Shown here piece after piece: positions 48,886-59,329 of a DNA stretch of 64,000 nucleotides. The notes under the pieces were generated by a model. The model was not told the DNA's origin and ran no database searches. It worked only from the letters and a program-made list of their open reading frames with translations. Numbering within the stretch: position 1 is the stretch's first letter; each line of letters opens with the position of its first letter. The position numbers were made by a program, and so were the translations under genes. Source of the stretch: Fulvia fulva (lineage: Eukaryota; Ascomycota; Dothideomycetes; Mycosphaerellales; Mycosphaerellaceae); assembly GCF_020509005.1 (NCBI RefSeq), contig NC_063014.1, positions 1,612,001 through 1,676,000 of the forward strand, given 5' to 3'.

Positions 48886-50143
48886 GGCCTGTTCGACACG
48901 GTAGTATTAGACCGTAGTAGTTAGTAGGTAAGCCAATTCTAGAAGGCTCTAATAGCGCGTCTAGCTATACGTATAAAGATCTCGACTGCCTTTTGCCCTT
49001 AGACTAATAGGTAGTTAGAACGTACGAACTAAGCTATAGAGTAGTACCTACGCGCGTACGTTAACTATACGTAGGACGATTAGGTCTAGTAGTTACCTAT
49101 CGTAGAGTTTACCCTAAATAATTAATAGAGCGCTACTATAGGTATATTACCGTTCTTCGTAACGCTAGGCCGTAATCCTCGAATAGAGGTATTATCTTAG
49201 GCTACGAGCGGTAACGGTACTAAGCTTCCGAAAGTATAGGCCTTATTAAAGTAGTACGTAGAAGATTTCGCGACTTTTATAGAGAACGTTAACGTATACT
49301 ACATTATATAGCTTAGATATACCTAAGGCCGGTACGTAGATACCGTAGTAAATAAGCGTAAGCCTATACTAAGATACGCGATCGGCGATAAGGTTTAGCT
49401 AGATACTAGAAATATCCGTACTCGAAGGCCCTATAAGAAACTTGACTATAAGAATATAGGTCCCTTTACGATTACCTATAAGATCAACGTAGACGTATAC
49501 GAGCTCGACCTTTAGGAAAGTATACGTATATACCCGAGGTTCTATACTAGCGTACTACGCCTAGTAAATAACGACCTATTCCCTAATTAAAGCTAAGGTC
49601 AACTACTTATCGAGGCCTCCGAAGGCGATAGCGAGGAGCTAGATAAATACGTAGTTAAGGCGATTGTAGATAGTAGATAGACTAGTAGAGCTAAGAAGTA
49701 TATAAAGTATACCGTCCGTTAGGAAGGTAGTACTATTATAGAAGTGCCTTATAGCAAATTGAAAGGTAATGCCGAGGAAGCGATAGTAGATTATTATTAT
49801 AAGAACCCGTTAGCGGCCGGTCTACTACCTAGATAGCGTAAGCCTAAAGGTTAGATATTAGACGACCTAGGTATCGTTACCGATAGTCGACCCTACGACG
49901 CCCGCGTAATATAGATATAACTTAAGGTAAGCTAAGGCTTAATATATAGTTAGCTTGTCTAAGGTATACTACGGTATAATATAGACTCGACTTAAGGCTT
50001 ACTATAGTAAGATATATAGTCTCTCTACGGTTAACCCGACGTAAGCTAGCGCTTCCTAATAGTACGGTTCTTCCTTACGGATATACCCTACGGCGATATG
50101 TTTCCGCGTACGAGGGCGTACGGCGGTTTAAGAGGGGGGGTAG

Positions 50144-50338
50144 TATTACGGTTCACCTCGTAAGGCTATACTTAGTATCACGTGACCTAGTGCGCTAGCG
50201 CGCCCGGACCCTAGACCCTAACCTCGACGTTTACTTTATTACGGCTTCGCGACTTTCTTATCTTCTCTTCTTTATAGAACTTATTCGATTCTAAGGTATT
50301 AATACGTTTGCGCCCTATCTTACGCCTTGTCCGTATTA
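50144..50338 (+). repeat. 3' LTR of gypsy element A
   Basis: 195 bp, preceded by the polypurine tract. It keeps more CA/TG sites (TTCACC, TCACGTGACC, TAGTGCGC) than the 5' LTR, where the same sites are TTTACC, TTACGTAACC and TAATACGC. Confidence 0.88.
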
Positions 50339-50870
50339 GAGGAAGAGCTCTAGGAAGCCTTTGAAGGCGCCCTACCTATAGACGTAGTAGAACTCCGGTA
50401 GTACCGACGACTACGTAGGCGGGTAGACCGTAGCCTATAGCGACCCCGAGTATAGGAGGAATAGCGATAGGAGTACTAATAGAGTATAGGAGCCCGGAAG
50501 GGTCGACTCGTCGTCTACTCGACGGCTAGCTCGTTTTCCGCTCGACAGTCGACCTATCTCCTACTTAATAGGCGACCCGCCTCTACTAATAGTCGACCTA
50601 TCGTCTACTTAATAGTCGGCTAGCTACTAACACTCGTTCCTAGGCACCGGGTAGATTAGTACTCCGGAGCGGCTAACTACCTAGTACTTACCGCTTCTAG
50701 TATAACAGATTGACTAATAAGTAATAGAGAGAACTTACTTATACCTAAAGAGGGGTTTTCCCCGTACGACGGTTTTCCCCTCTCTCTTCCTTAATAGCCC
50801 CCGGCCTCGTAGACCTTTTAGAAGCTAGATAGGTATTATAAATATATTTATTTATTTATTTAGTTAGACT
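50339..50870. mobile_element. RIP-mutated transposon remnant, unclassified
   Basis: Short protein-like runs (FEGALPIDVVEL) and degenerate repeats of GTCGACCTAT about 50545-50640; no intact frame. A GGGGTTTTCCCC palindrome occurs near 50754-50765. Confidence 0.4.
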
Positions 50871-52251
50871 ACCGAAGGGAATAAGCGTAGTCGACGGATA
50901 AACGTACGAGAACATTATAACCGTTATATACCGCCTAACTAAGGAGCGACATATCATTCCTATTACCTCGATAATAGTGGAGCATTACGTACTAGTATTC
51001 CTTAAGTACGTATTTAGTAGACATAGGCTCCCGAAGTCTATTGTCTCGGATCGTAGTACGTAATAGGTTTCCGAATTCTAGCGTAGGATATACGCGCTAC
51101 TTAGTATTAATCGAAAGCTATCTTCGTCGTTCTACCTAGAAACGGATAGACAGTCGGAGAATATAAACAAAGTAATAGAGTAATACCTACGTATCTTTGT
51201 TAACTATACCTAGGACGACTAGCTAGATTAGACTCTATTAGCTAAGTTTATAGCAAACAATATAGTGTCCGTAATAATAGGCGTCTCGCCGTTCTATTCT
51301 AATACTAGGCGTAATCTAAGATTCTCTAAGTTCGACTTAGACTTACCTATACTACTAATACTATATAAATAGCGACTAGACGCCGAGTCCGCGGACAAGT
51401 TTACGGCTAAGATATAAGAGATATACTAATACTTACGATATTAGATAGTCTTAGTATAAGTAGTCTAAGCTAAGTACGTAATCTAGACTCGTATACCTAT
51501 ACTACGGTACGCTAAAGGCGACGAAGTATAGGTCAGCACTAAGAACTAGACGATAGAGAGACCTTTTCGTAAGATAGACGTAAAGTAGTCTAGACCGTAC
51601 GTAATTACGGAGGTACTACCGGGTAATACTTATAAAGTAGAGCTCCTACCTACTTTAAATATCGATAATCGCTTCTACTTATACCTTCTTATACTAGTTT
51701 ATCCGCCGGTTATAGGACAGATATAACCCGTACTACTACCGATCCGAATTGTCGACGATAAATAATACGAAGCCGATCCCGCCGAACCCGATTAATAGGA
51801 AGTCAAGTAAATTTAAGACTATAAGAAGAGATAGCCGCGAGGACTAATACCGGTAGGAGGTAAGTAGCTATATTAGGAATACTTAGTAAATTATATTAGA
51901 TATAATAAGCTATCTTATAAAGCTACGGACTAGGTTATCGAGACCGCCGCCGCCTCCGTAGCCGACTTTTACTATAACTACCTAAGAGCGACTAAGCTAC
52001 CTAGTTTTGAACTACCTATAGACTAGATATCGAATAAAAATGCTATAGGTATACGTATAGCGCGCTAACTAGTATAAGTAGCGATAGCTCTAATACTAGT
52101 AGGACTAGGCCTCCGGGCTTATAAGAAAGAGAGCGATACGCGTAGTCTAATAGATAATAAGGTGTTTACGAAGGTAATAAGAGATGTAATAGATACGATA
52201 GATATAAGAGGAGAGGAGGGTGCTCTGGAGCGTACTCTAAGAGGGGGGGCT
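50871..52251 (+). mobile_element. Integrase-chromodomain end of gypsy element B
   Basis: RIP-broken integrase core about 50890-51400 (YRLTKERHIIPIT, FLKYVFSRHRLPKSIVSDR, ETDRQSENINKVIEQYLRIF with RIP stops read as the likely residues), then a chromodomain-like region about 51800-51960 and a polypurine tract (AAGAGGGGGGGC) at about 52236-52247. The gag-protease-RT part is missing to the left, so the element is truncated or split by other insertions. Confidence 0.7.
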
Positions 52252-52444
52252 AGTATTACCGTACCGGCGTATATTTACTTAAACCCGTAGGTACGTACCT
52301 AGACCCCGCGCCCGCTAACTAATCCGACTAGCGGCTTAGCGCCCGTATATAACTCTCGCGCCCTCCGCGCCTCTCTTAGATAGAACATCTATTCGACTTA
52401 TACCTTGCCCGACTACGTACTTATACCTACTTATAATATAATAC
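52252..52444 (+). repeat. Probable 3' LTR of gypsy element B
   Basis: Starts TATTACCG right after the polypurine tract and contains a TATATAA box at about 52348-52354. The 3' boundary is approximate because no partner LTR was found. Confidence 0.5.
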
Positions 52445-53233
52445 TAGGAATAGCTAATAGATAATATATGTTTACTTTCCTTAATAATAGTACTAACTCT
52501 AAATATATCGACTTCTTCTATACGTAAAAATATAACCTACCTCTAATTAAGCTTAATAACCTACTAGCTCTCGGGTTAGTAAATAGATCAATAGCTAAAG
52601 AAATGATAGAATACCGTATAAACCTAGAACTTATACTTAGTAACGGTTATATAGAGACAAGAACTTTCTAGGTAACTTATCTTAAATATAATATTGTACT
52701 CGGAAGGCCCTAGTACGACAAACACTAACTAGGTATCTACTTTACCTCTAGTATAATAATACTTAACTCGGAGCACTATCAGGAATATTGCCTATAGGAT
52801 AGCAAGCTAGTTTAGGCCTAAAGTGTTGATAATAAAGGATAAGAGCCTATAGTTACTACGTAGAAGTTCGAGACTGTTTCACTAATACGACCACCCTTCC
52901 GAGCTACTATAGAGGAAGATAATAAAGGAGATCTAGTAACGTGCTTTACTACCGAGCGGGCTATACTACCGAACGGGCCACTTTTACTAAGGACTATACC
53001 ACTTCTATAGATATAGCTATATAACTACTATTATAGATAGATAGATAGATATTTCATTAAGCTGTTGTAGTGCCCTTTGGCCTATGCAGCTATGCTATCT
53101 TGTTTTTGTATATATAGAGGGGAAACCGTGTTGGTGAAAACCCCTCCTCCTTCCCGCCTGTCTTTTCCTCCTCGTTGTCGTCTTAAATTTCCCTTGTTAG
53201 GGGTACGCTAGTGTCATGGGCCTGCCCTGATGA

Positions 53234-54829
53234 CTACCCTATCTGCAACCCCCCTCGCTTCCGCCTCTTGTCTATCCACTCCTCCGTCTCGCTCGCGAGG
53301 CTAAACTGCTGGAGGTATCCCTGCTGTAGTATCCACCGAGAGATTCGGCGAATGTTGCCTTTGTCCCTAATAATTGACTTGTAGTCTCTCCTTCCCGCTT
53401 GGTGCCTCCAATTTCCCCTGCCTCTCGCCCACTGCGGGCATCGTAGTAGCATATGTTCTGGGTTTTGCGATGGGTAGCCACACTGGCAGGCTGGGCTATA
53501 GATGTCTAGTGCGCGTCTTCTGAACAGGTAGGCCCTTAATCCAATGTGTTCGGACCTGATTTGGATCGCTATGCTTGCTTCGGCCCTTGTCAGGTCCCTA
53601 TATAGCTGGTAATTGTGTCTCTGGAAGGCTCGGAGCGCTATCGGGCCTGTTGTCTTAGGGGGCTTCCTTTTCCAGTCCTGCTCCCATAGGCAGCTCGCTA
53701 TCTGTTCCGCTAGGTTTTGGGTCTTAGCCTTGCTCCCGCCGGCCTGGCGAGTCCTACGCTCCTCCTCCTTTCGTGCTAGCCATTCGGTGCTTGTCTGTAC
53801 GGCCGTAAAGGTCGTAAGGTCATCCTCTTTTTGGCTTGTCCTATATCCTGCCCCTCTCCGGTAGCGGCTTTCTATCTTATTCTTTGCCTCCTGGATCGTG
53901 GTTTGTGCTAGGTAACCTGTCGTCTTTGCCGCGTATTGAATTCTCATTCCCCGGATGTACTGGCCGATTGGTGGTATTCCTGTCTCCATTTCTACCGTGC
54001 TTGTTGACGTTGTCTTGTATGCGCCTAGTACCCTACGTAGGTTGCCTGCCTGTGTCCTGTTTAGGGGTTGCTCTATCCGTTTCGGGATCGGCTTGCCTGC
54101 GCCTCCTGTTCCCCAAATCTGTGCCCCGTACAACATAGCTGGTCTGACGATCGCCTTATACATTACTCTTGCCTTGTCGAATGTTGCTCCCCATGTAGAT
54201 GCCGTAAGCCTCTTTATCGAGGCTTCATTGACTTGCGCTCGACTCTGGGCTTTCTTAATCTGTACATTCCAGCTTAGCTTCGGGTCGAGCCAGATCCCTA
54301 GTACTCGTAGCTCCGCTGATGGCTTGGTCTCGTAGCCTTGGATTCTTACCGCCGCCTTCATATTATGGTGTGTTCTCGCTTTACTGAAGTGTATAAGTTG
54401 GTACTTTTCAGGGGCGAACCGGGCACCATGCTTCTTTGCCCACTCCTCGCATTTCTTGTGCCTATCTTCAAGGAGGCGACAGTTCTCTTCTGTCGAGTCT
54501 GACCAGGCTAGGATGTTTGTATCGTCTACGAACCCCGATGCTGAGGTTTGCGGAGAGGTGAGTAGGGGGATTAGATCCGACATAAATATTAGAAACAGGA
54601 TAGGGGAGAGAGTAGATCCCTGAGGTATTCCAGTCTCTGCCTTCACCGGGTCGGACGTGTACCTTCCTAGGACTAGGTATGTCGTCCGTTCCTGGAGAAA
54701 GGAGAAGACGAACGACGTTGCCCACTGGGGGATGCCTTTCTGCTGTAGGATATGTATTAGCCTTTGGTGTGAGACGTTGTCGAAGGCCCCTGCGATGTCG
54801 AGGGCAAGGAAGGAATCGTATTTAGCAAG
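53234..54829 (-). CDS. LINE reverse transcriptase, 5'-truncated (Tad1-like)
   Basis: The frame is open from the module junction region (54829) to the stop at 53234, about 530 codons; the only start-like codon noted is GTG 54646, so this is an ORF2 fragment rather than a translatable gene. It begins within the RT domain (KYDSFLALDIAGAFDNVSHQ), with palm motifs GIPQGSTLSPILFLIFMSDL and FVDDTNILAWS, then the thumb (LGIWLDPKLSWNVQIKKA). It ends in a C-terminal Cys/His region (CQCGYPSQNPEHMLLRCPQW), the zinc-knuckle-like motif usual after the RT/RNase region of fungal LINEs. The endonuclease and RT fingers are absent. No RIP stops. Confidence 0.85.
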   Translation of the reverse strand, partial: LAKYDSFLALDIAGAFDNVSHQRLIHILQQKGIPQWATSFVFSFLQERTTYLVLGRYTSDPVKAETGIPQGSTLSPILFLIFMSDLIPLLTSPQTSASGFVDDTNILAWSDSTEENCRLLEDRHKKCEEWAKKHGARFAPEKYQLIHFSKARTHHNMKAAVRIQGYETKPSAELRVLGIWLDPKLSWNVQIKKAQSRAQVNEASIKRLTASTWGATFDKARVMYKAIVRPAMLYGAQIWGTGGAGKPIPKRIEQPLNRTQAGNLRRVLGAYKTTSTSTVEMETGIPPIGQYIRGMRIQYAAKTTGYLAQTTIQEAKNKIESRYRRGAGYRTSQKEDDLTTFTAVQTSTEWLARKEEERRTRQAGGSKAKTQNLAEQIASCLWEQDWKRKPPKTTGPIALRAFQRHNYQLYRDLTRAEASIAIQIRSEHIGLRAYLFRRRALDIYSPACQCGYPSQNPEHMLLRCPQWARGRGNWRHQAGRRDYKSIIRDKGNIRRISRWILQQGYLQQFSLASETEEWIDKRRKRGGLQIG

Positions 54830-55882
54830 CTAGCTACGAGATAAGGTGACAAGTCTTAACCGCGCTTTCCCACTCATCTAGCACCACCGTGTAGCCTCGT
54901 TTCGAGAGGTTAGCCCGGAGCAAAAGCTTCCCTCTACGCCCTCCCTCCCTGTTTGCTCCTTAAGCCAATATCCACCTCCATAGGCCTAAGCCCTTTAGTG
55001 CTCTCTATTGACCGACATGCGCATCCGTCCTCTCGGGCTGTACAGACAGTGTCAGCCGTCGCTGCCAGTGTACACCACGCCCCAGGTTTTGACGCCCTTC
55101 GCGTTACCGCAGCCTATCTCTAGAAAGCGGCCGTCCATGCCTCGCAGGTTTGCTCGGGGCACACACCACGCCGGGCAGCGTACTCCTTGCGTTTCCACCT
55201 ACTAACCAATATGAAGTTCCTTATCACCCTGCCCTCGATCCTCCCCGATCACAGAACTAATCCACTTGCATTGTACGTCTTTTCCCCGTCCTAACAGCCG
55301 TCTTTTCCTTGCTCAGGCTATCGTCTTTTCCTCGTCGCAATCTACCATGTCAGACTAGGTGCGTTGTGTAGCGGGACAGGCAGTGCCTCAGGCAAAACCC
55401 TCGTTCCCATACCGGGTGTTCAACAGGCCCTTACAGGCTTCGTCGCGTGTCCACCTACCCACCGCATTGCCCGCTGGCAAACACCAGATTGTTTCGTAGT
55501 CCGCTCGACGCCGTTGCATAGTCCGCTCAGTTGTTGTTCTATAGTCCGCTCGTCCAATGTTCGTCGCTCAGCCCGCTCGGTTTGCGGTCTCCGGAGGTGA
55601 AAATTCTGCACTCATACCAGAGGTGTCCTGTCGAGCGTATAGGCCACGGTTCCGCGCCCTTCTTACACGTAGAAAGAAGAGGGACTCGCTCCCGACACGA
55701 GTACACGCTCGTCGGATGGTTTTCATACCCGTTTTGCTGGTAGTCCTCTGTTCGCCGCGGCTTCGCCTACGTTGCGCGCCCGTCGCGCCCACGACGCTCC
55801 AGCGTGAGAATACTTGGCTCTCTCGTAGCTAGACGAGAGGTTCGTAGCCGACACCACGTACAGGTGATTCTCGTCGTCGACC
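54806..55882 (-). repeat. 1,077-bp module, copy 1 (not RIP-mutated)
   Basis: On the minus strand it starts GGTCGACGACGAGAATCACC and ends CGATTCCTTCCTT. It matches 61372-62448 (+) over exactly the same length with no net indel. It has no long frame; the longest are 60-90 codons. Near both ends it carries CTAGCTACGAGA and its exact reverse complement (54830-54841 and 55821-55832). Inside are three GAGCGGACTA-like words and three GGAAAAGACG words. It may correspond to the WEIRD part of MINE-type elements, to be checked by alignment. Confidence 0.85.
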
Positions 55883-55959
55883 TAACTACTATTATAGCGT
55901 ATATTGTCTTTAAACGAGGCTGAACTGACCTTAGCTATCTAGGCCACGAAACGCGACGC

Positions 55960-56860
55960 GACAATTACGAATTGACTTACTATTAAGGTATACGACGCGT
56001 CTCGAACTACACTAGGGTATCGATTGAATAGACGACCTCCTCGGGGTGACTACGAGCCTAATTCGAAGAAGCTTATAGAGCTAGAAGAGAGGGTGATACT
56101 TAAGTATATACTCGAGCTAGATCTTAGAGGTTTCCCGGTATTAAAGGCTAGTATACGAGTAATAGCCAATTTATTACTATAAGAGAAGGGTCTTAAGCCC
56201 GCTAGTCTTAATTAGATAGACAGGTTCATTAGGCGGTATCGTAAGCTAAAGGTTCGTATAATACGTAGATACGATCGTTAGCGAGCCCTAATAGAAGATC
56301 TAGACGTTATCGAGAAGTAGTTCTTACTTATACGTAATATAAAGGAGAAGTATAGTATCCTTAACTAGGACACCTATAACTTCGACGAGATACCGTTTAT
56401 AATAGGTGTCATTACATCTTAGAGCGTCGTTACGGGTTTAGAAAGGCGTAGTAGAAAGAGGAAGATCGTTTAATAGGGCAATAGAGAGGGAGTAGAGAGA
56501 TAGCGTATTAGATAGCTCTTATACGAAGCGAGATTAGTAAGCTACGTAAGTCTAACGAGGCCCTTATATAGCGGAAAGCACGAAAGCGAAAGTATATTCA
56601 GTCTAGAGGGTCTCTAACCTTCGATAAGGCGTCGCAATTAATACCTCTAGAGGATACTAGGAGGTAGGAAGTGAGTAGAGAGTCGCTAGATAGTGTTCGG
56701 CTAGTACTAAGGCTACGACGCTATTAGTAATATAGCGAGTCGGGGCATAACGTACGCACCTATTAAGTAGACTCGCTAGATAGCGAAGAATCTAAAGAGG
56801 AATTGTCCTCCTAGTAACGATTCTATAGGATGTTATCGTATTAAGATATCGTCGTAATTA
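55960..56860 (+). pseudogene. Fot1/pogo transposase, internally deleted and RIP-mutated
   Basis: The N-terminal DNA-binding part is readable (ELEERVILKYILELDLRGFP, RVIANLLL, FIRRYRKLKVRI), followed by the first catalytic region (YNFDEIPFIIGVI) at about 56380-56415 and KRKIV. The sequence then jumps to what in relatives is the C-terminal region: RKARKRKYIQSRGSLTFDKA at about 56570-56630 and a zinc-knuckle-like YSESGHNVRTY at about 56735-56765, with Cys changed to Tyr. The part carrying the second and third catalytic acidic residues is missing. Several TAG/TAA stops fit RIP. Confidence 0.75.
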
Positions 56861-59329
56861 AAGTAGAAGTAGTATAGTTCTTAGTAAAAGTAGCCCGCTC
56901 GGTAGTATAGCCCGCTCGGTAGTAAAGTACGTTATAGACAATGACCTCCGGTATAATTATAAAGCCGCGTCCGCGCCTACGTACTTACTCGATATCGCCG
57001 TCGACTATACTACCCGCCGATAAAGTAACTATACCGATACTACCGGATATCGATATCTAGGAAGTTAGCGCGGAAGCGATCGAGAAGATAGCTAAGCGAA
57101 AGGGAGCCGAAGCCTATATAATGTTTATATTCGATAAGAATAACCTTAGTAACTAGGGGATCTACGTATAATAGACCCTCTAATAGCTTATACGATAAGT
57201 ACTCGAAATATACGTAATGTCGTACCCTATATACCTAATACCGGCTATAGGATACTATCTAATAACATGACTATCGAACGGCTAGATATACGTATAGCGG
57301 CGTTTATACTAGTAGCGTAACGCGTTAGTCCGACACTTTCCGCCTATAAGATATATATATAGTTCAATATAGATAGGTTTATAGAGAAGAAGGAGGAATG
57401 TATCGATCTAAAGGATCACCTCCTACCTATCTATTATAACTTCGCGTATTGCTTCTTAAAGTAAGACGCGAAGGAGCTTCTACCTTACTAGCTAGGTATA
57501 GATTACGAGATTAAGTTTAAAGCTAGCGCGACTCCTCTATTTGGTAGACTATACCGTATATTAAACTAAGAAGATAAGATTATCGCCTATTAGGTTAACG
57601 AACAGCTTGCCTAGAAGGGTATACGCCGATACTAAGGCAGAGTAGATGTCTCTTTACTAGTCCTTATCGTCAAGAAACCCGGTAGAGGCCTACGAGTATA
57701 TATTAATTATCGTAGTATAAACGAACGTACTATTAAGTTAAGATATCCGATTCCTCTTATATAGGATACCCTTAACCGTATCGTAGGAAAGAAGTACTTT
57801 ACTAAACTCGATATTATCGTAGCCTTTAATCGTATACGGATTACTAAAGGCTTAGAATAGCTAATAGCTTTTACTACGAGATATAGGTAGTTTAAATACC
57901 TTATAATACCGTTTAGTCTATATAACGCCCTAGGGACGTTTTAGTCTTATATTAATAATACCCTAAGGGAGTTCTTAGATAACTTCGCCTCGGTATACCT
58001 CGACGACATGTTAATATTTAGTAACACCTTAGAAGAATATATCGAATATATAAAGAAGGTACTCTAGAAATACGGCGAGGCCGGCCTATAACTTGATATT
58101 ACTAAGTACGAGTTTTATACCTAATCTACTAAGTACTTAGGTCTTATTATTAGTAAGAACGGAGTCTTAATAGATCCGGCTAAGGTATAAGCGATACGAG
58201 AATAGGGTATACCGGCTAATATTAAAGATATCCTTACGTTTAATAGCTTCTCCGGCTTTTATTAGCGCTTTATTAAGGAGTATAGCAAGATAGTACTACC
58301 TATCGTAAAGCTAACTAAAAAAGACACACCTTAGTAGTAGACCGAAGAGTATTAAAAGGCCTTCGATAGGCTAAAGTAAGCGTTTGCCGATATAGAAGGC
58401 ACTGTCCTTATAATGTTCGTTCTAGGGCGTAGAACCGTCCTTGAAACAGATACTAGCGACTTTGTTACTACGGTAGTACTGTCTTGATACGATAAGGATA
58501 ACATCTTAAGACCTATTATATACTTATTTAAGAAAATGAGCCCGTAAGAATATAATTACGACATCTATAATAAGGAGCTACTTACTATTATCAAAGCTTT
58601 TAAAGAATAGAGACCTAAGCTTATAGTAGGTAAAATTAATAAAGAATCCGACTTCGAAAACCTATAAGACGCGAGCGGCCGCCCTATACTCGTATATAGC
58701 GACTATAAGAACCTCGAGTACTTTATAAGTTCGAAATAGCTAAATCGTCGACAAGCGAGATAGGCCGAGTTCCTATTATAATTCTTCTTTAAGATCGTAT
58801 ATAGACAAGGCGTATAAGGGGCAAAGCTAGATAGTCTTATACGACGCTCTTAGGATACAATTCTATAAGATAAGTCCGACCCGAGGTATACTTAATAGGA
58901 CCGGATCCTACTAAAACTAGAGCACTTCCTTTTAGTCTCTATAAGTACGATTATCCGACTATCTTCCTTAGAAGTAGGAGTAGTCGTAGATAAATAACTA
59001 GCTACCGATATTAGTAAGTTATATAAATAAGAAGATACGATAGAGGCTACGACTTAGCTAGTAGCCGGTAAGACCGTTAAGCTCCTTTATAAGAACAAGA
59101 TCGACGACAAATATATAATACTAATCGATAGTATAATCTATATTAAGAACCTATATACGCCGCTATACTACTAGTAAGTATATTCCGCCTCTATTATCGT
59201 GAAACACGATATATTCGAAAGCCCTTATTAAGGCTATTCTAACGATCTATAAATTAGGCTACTACCCTTAGAATTAAGGGACTTCTACCTTATTTAACTT
59301 AGATAGCTTAAAGTTCTCTTCACCCTATT

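Larger units (their letters stand above)
43565..50338 (+). mobile_element. Ty3/gypsy chromovirus-type LTR retrotransposon A, RIP-inactivated
   Basis: A 6.8 kb element with two 195-bp LTRs. Domains in order, all broken by RIP stops (mostly TAG where CAG or TGG is expected): gag-like region about 44000-45850 with a Gly/Ser/Arg-rich end; protease about 46070-46340 (LIDPGTESLF, DPG where DSG is usual); reverse transcriptase about 46850-47500 ([20 protein letters not shown], and YLDN where YLDD is usual); RNase H about 47700-48130; integrase zinc-binding region about 48480-48660 and core from 48685; chromodomain about 49640-49830 (KYVVKAIVDSR). A polypurine tract (AAGAGGGGGGG) sits at about 50130-50140 just before the 3' LTR. 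No matching target duplication was seen, so the ends may be rearranged. Confidence 0.88.
53037..55882 (-). mobile_element. Chimeric retroelement: 1,077-bp module fused to 5'-truncated LINE
   Basis: Flanked by a perfect 15-bp target duplication TAACTACTATTATAG (53022-53036 and 55883-55897). Read on the minus strand, it starts with the 1,077-bp module (55882-54806), continues directly into a LINE reverse transcriptase frame, then a ~180-bp 3' UTR and an (ATCT)n tail (complement of the TAGATAGATAGA run at 53034-53052). Unlike everything around it, it keeps CA and TG dinucleotides and an uninterrupted frame, so it has largely escaped RIP. The tail and target duplication indicate target-primed reverse transcription. 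Confidence 0.85.
52939..56932 (+). mobile_element. Fot1/pogo-type DNA transposon with 61-bp TIRs, carrying an insertion
   Basis: TIRs at 52939-52999 and 56872-56932 begin ACGTRCTTTACTACCGAGCG and differ at 4 of 61 positions, all transitions. They are flanked by TA at 52937-52938 and 56933-56934, the duplication expected of Tc1/mariner-pogo elements. Transposase remains lie at about 55960-56860. The retroelement at 53037-55882 was inserted into its 5' part. The DNA transposon itself sits in the protease region of gypsy element C. Confidence 0.85.
52445..59320 (+). mobile_element. Gypsy element C, split by a DNA transposon
   Basis: The protease region at about 52450-52936 (YNLPLIKLNNLLALGLVNRS, IVLGRP) is interrupted at 52937 by the Fot1-like element and continues at 56935. 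Reverse transcriptase lies at about 57500-58060 ([34 protein letters not shown]), RNase H at about 58420-58850 (ETDTSDF), and the start of the integrase region up to about 59310. Many RIP stops are present. The 3' end with integrase core and LTR is missing; a LINE starts at about 59330. Confidence 0.75.

Noticed and set aside
43565..50338. Use of a non-standard genetic code (TAG read as Gln or Trp)
   Set aside because: TAG appears in frame throughout the gypsy coding remnants, but host genes use TAG as a stop, and CA/TG depletion on both strands explains the pattern as RIP.
54830..55882. Host gene or LINE coding segment within the 1,077-bp module
   Set aside because: Even the unmutated copy has only 60-90-codon frames with stops in all frames; it is treated as a non-coding mobile module.
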